Positions 5,213 to 5,826 of a stretch of DNA of 5,826 nucleotides are shown here, one piece after another. Positions within the stretch are counted from its first letter, which is position 1. Each line of letters begins with the position of its first letter. The notes under the pieces are model-generated. The model worked only from the letters and a program-made list of their open reading frames with translations, had not been told where the DNA came from and made no database searches. This stretch comes from Phycisphaerales bacterium (lineage in GTDB: Bacteria; Planctomycetota; Phycisphaerae; Tepidisphaerales; Tepidisphaeraceae): NCBI GenBank assembly GCA_028288905.1, contig JAQGHJ010000831.1, positions 1 to 5,826 on the forward strand. Reading direction: 5' to 3'. The position numbers and the translations under genes are program-made.

Positions 5213-5826
5213 ATGGACCTGTACCCCCTGAAGTTCAAGCCCCGCCTCGTCGAGAAGATCTGGGGCGGCCGGAAGCTGGAGTCGGTGCTCGGCAAGCCGC
5301 TGCCGGCGGGCAAGCAGATCGGCGAGAGCTGGGAGCTGTACGACTTCCCGCCCGGCGTCGTCGACGGCTCGTCCGACTGGGTCAGCGCGGCGGTCGCCGA
5401 CGGCCCGCTGGCCGGGCGGACGCTGCACGCCCTGCTCGCCGAGTTGGGGGCGGACGTGCACGGCGACGTCCCGCTCGTCCCGGTCGCCGGCAGCGACGTC
5501 GGCCAGTTCCCGATCCTCATCAAGTACCTCGACGCCCGGGAGGACCTGAGCATCCAGGTGCACCCGGACGCCGCCTACTGCGCGGCCCACCCCGGCGCGC
5601 ACCTGAAGACCGAGGCGTGGTACGTGCTCCAGCACGACGCCGGCGCCCGGGTGCTCAAGGGCCTGAACCCCGGCGTCACCCGCGAAGCGTTCGAGCAAGC
5701 GTCGGCCGCCGGCACGGTCGAGCGGCTGATCGGGTCCGTCCCGGCCAAGGTCGGGCAGTGCCACTTCCTGCCGAGCGGCACGGTCCACGCGCTCGGGGCC
5801 GGCATGCTCGTGGCCGAGGTGCAGAC
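5213..5826 (+). CDS. manA: Mannose-6-phosphate isomerase, class I (5' part)
   Basis: This cytoplasmic zinc enzyme interconverts mannose 6-phosphate and fructose 6-phosphate, linking mannose use and GDP-mannose supply to glycolysis. The frame is open for 204 codons plus two bases to the window edge, without a stop. The N-terminus YPLKFKPRLVEKIWGGRKL is typical of the short class I (Bacillus ManA-like) proteins, followed by GESWEL at 37-42. Expected zinc ligands are present: Gln115 and His117 in SIQVHPD, Glu134 in LKTEAWYVL and His192 in GTVHALGAG. Lys132 is the usual active-site lysine. Most of the catalytic cupin is therefore here; roughly the last third of the usual length of about 310-330 residues is missing off the right edge. 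ATG at 5213-5215 fits the family start; the ribosome-binding site is weak (GAGAAA about 7 bases upstream). It is divergent from phoH2. Confidence 0.95.
   Translation, partial: MDLYPLKFKPRLVEKIWGGRKLESVLGKPLPAGKQIGESWELYDFPPGVVDGSSDWVSAAVADGPLAGRTLHALLAELGADVHGDVPLVPVAGSDVGQFPILIKYLDAREDLSIQVHPDAAYCAAHPGAHLKTEAWYVLQHDAGARVLKGLNPGVTREAFEQASAAGTVERLIGSVPAKVGQCHFLPSGTVHALGAGMLVAEVQ

Noticed and set aside
4315..5788. - strand frames at 4315-5553, 4928-5788 and 5575-5805 overlapping manA
   Set aside because: They are antisense to manA, whose zinc-binding and active-site residues are all in place on the + strand, or they are a shifted frame of phoH2.
1..5826. tRNA, rRNA, insertion sequence, toxin-antitoxin or phage genes
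   Set aside because: None was seen on either strand. PhoH2 contains a PIN domain, but there is no small antitoxin-like gene directly upstream, so a toxin-antitoxin call is not supported.

Overview
The window is very GC-rich DNA with strong G/C preference at third codon positions. It carries ordinary chromosomal genes separated by structured, repeat-filled spacers. The gene types, the low-complexity Ala/Pro/Gly insertions in conserved proteins, and the intergenic repeat families all point to a planctomycete, probably of the Gemmata group (Gemmataceae). This assignment is an inference from style and recalled sequence patterns, not from a database match.

Layout from right to left. A class I mannose-6-phosphate isomerase gene (manA, + strand) starts at 5213 and runs off the right edge. 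A 281-base spacer with back-to-back palindromes separates it from a divergent PIN-PhoH ATPase gene (PhoH2 type, - strand, 3483-4931). Next on the - strand come a small free-standing tRNA-binding OB-fold protein resembling the C-terminal domain of methionyl-tRNA synthetase (2839-3249), then recN (680-2728). Last is the 5' end of a secreted or lipoprotein-like protein of unknown function (start at 220, running off the left edge).

The four - strand genes are co-oriented but do not look like a tight operon. Their spacers are about 233, 110 and 459 bases. Each of these three spacers holds a long inverted repeat beginning 2 to 35 bases after the upstream gene's stop codon. Two are built from 7-bp units (GGGCAGA-like and GAACGAN-like). 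The third is a pair of inverted copies of a hairpin element centred on GCATGGGCG-GGA-CGCCCATGC. They may act as transcript ends or may simply be mobile or expanding repeats that settle in spacers. A separate, more classical terminator-like hairpin with a T-rich tail lies at 3300-3330.

Functionally the genes are housekeeping: DNA double-strand break repair (RecN), RNA processing or stress (PhoH2), tRNA binding, and sugar-phosphate metabolism (ManA). No defence system, CRISPR array, insertion sequence, tRNA or rRNA was seen. The most unusual points are the heptamer inverted repeats, a histidine-rich insertion inside the PhoH ATPase domain, a long low-complexity insertion just before the RecN ABC signature, and a TGACGTCA-centred dyad between phoH2 and manA.
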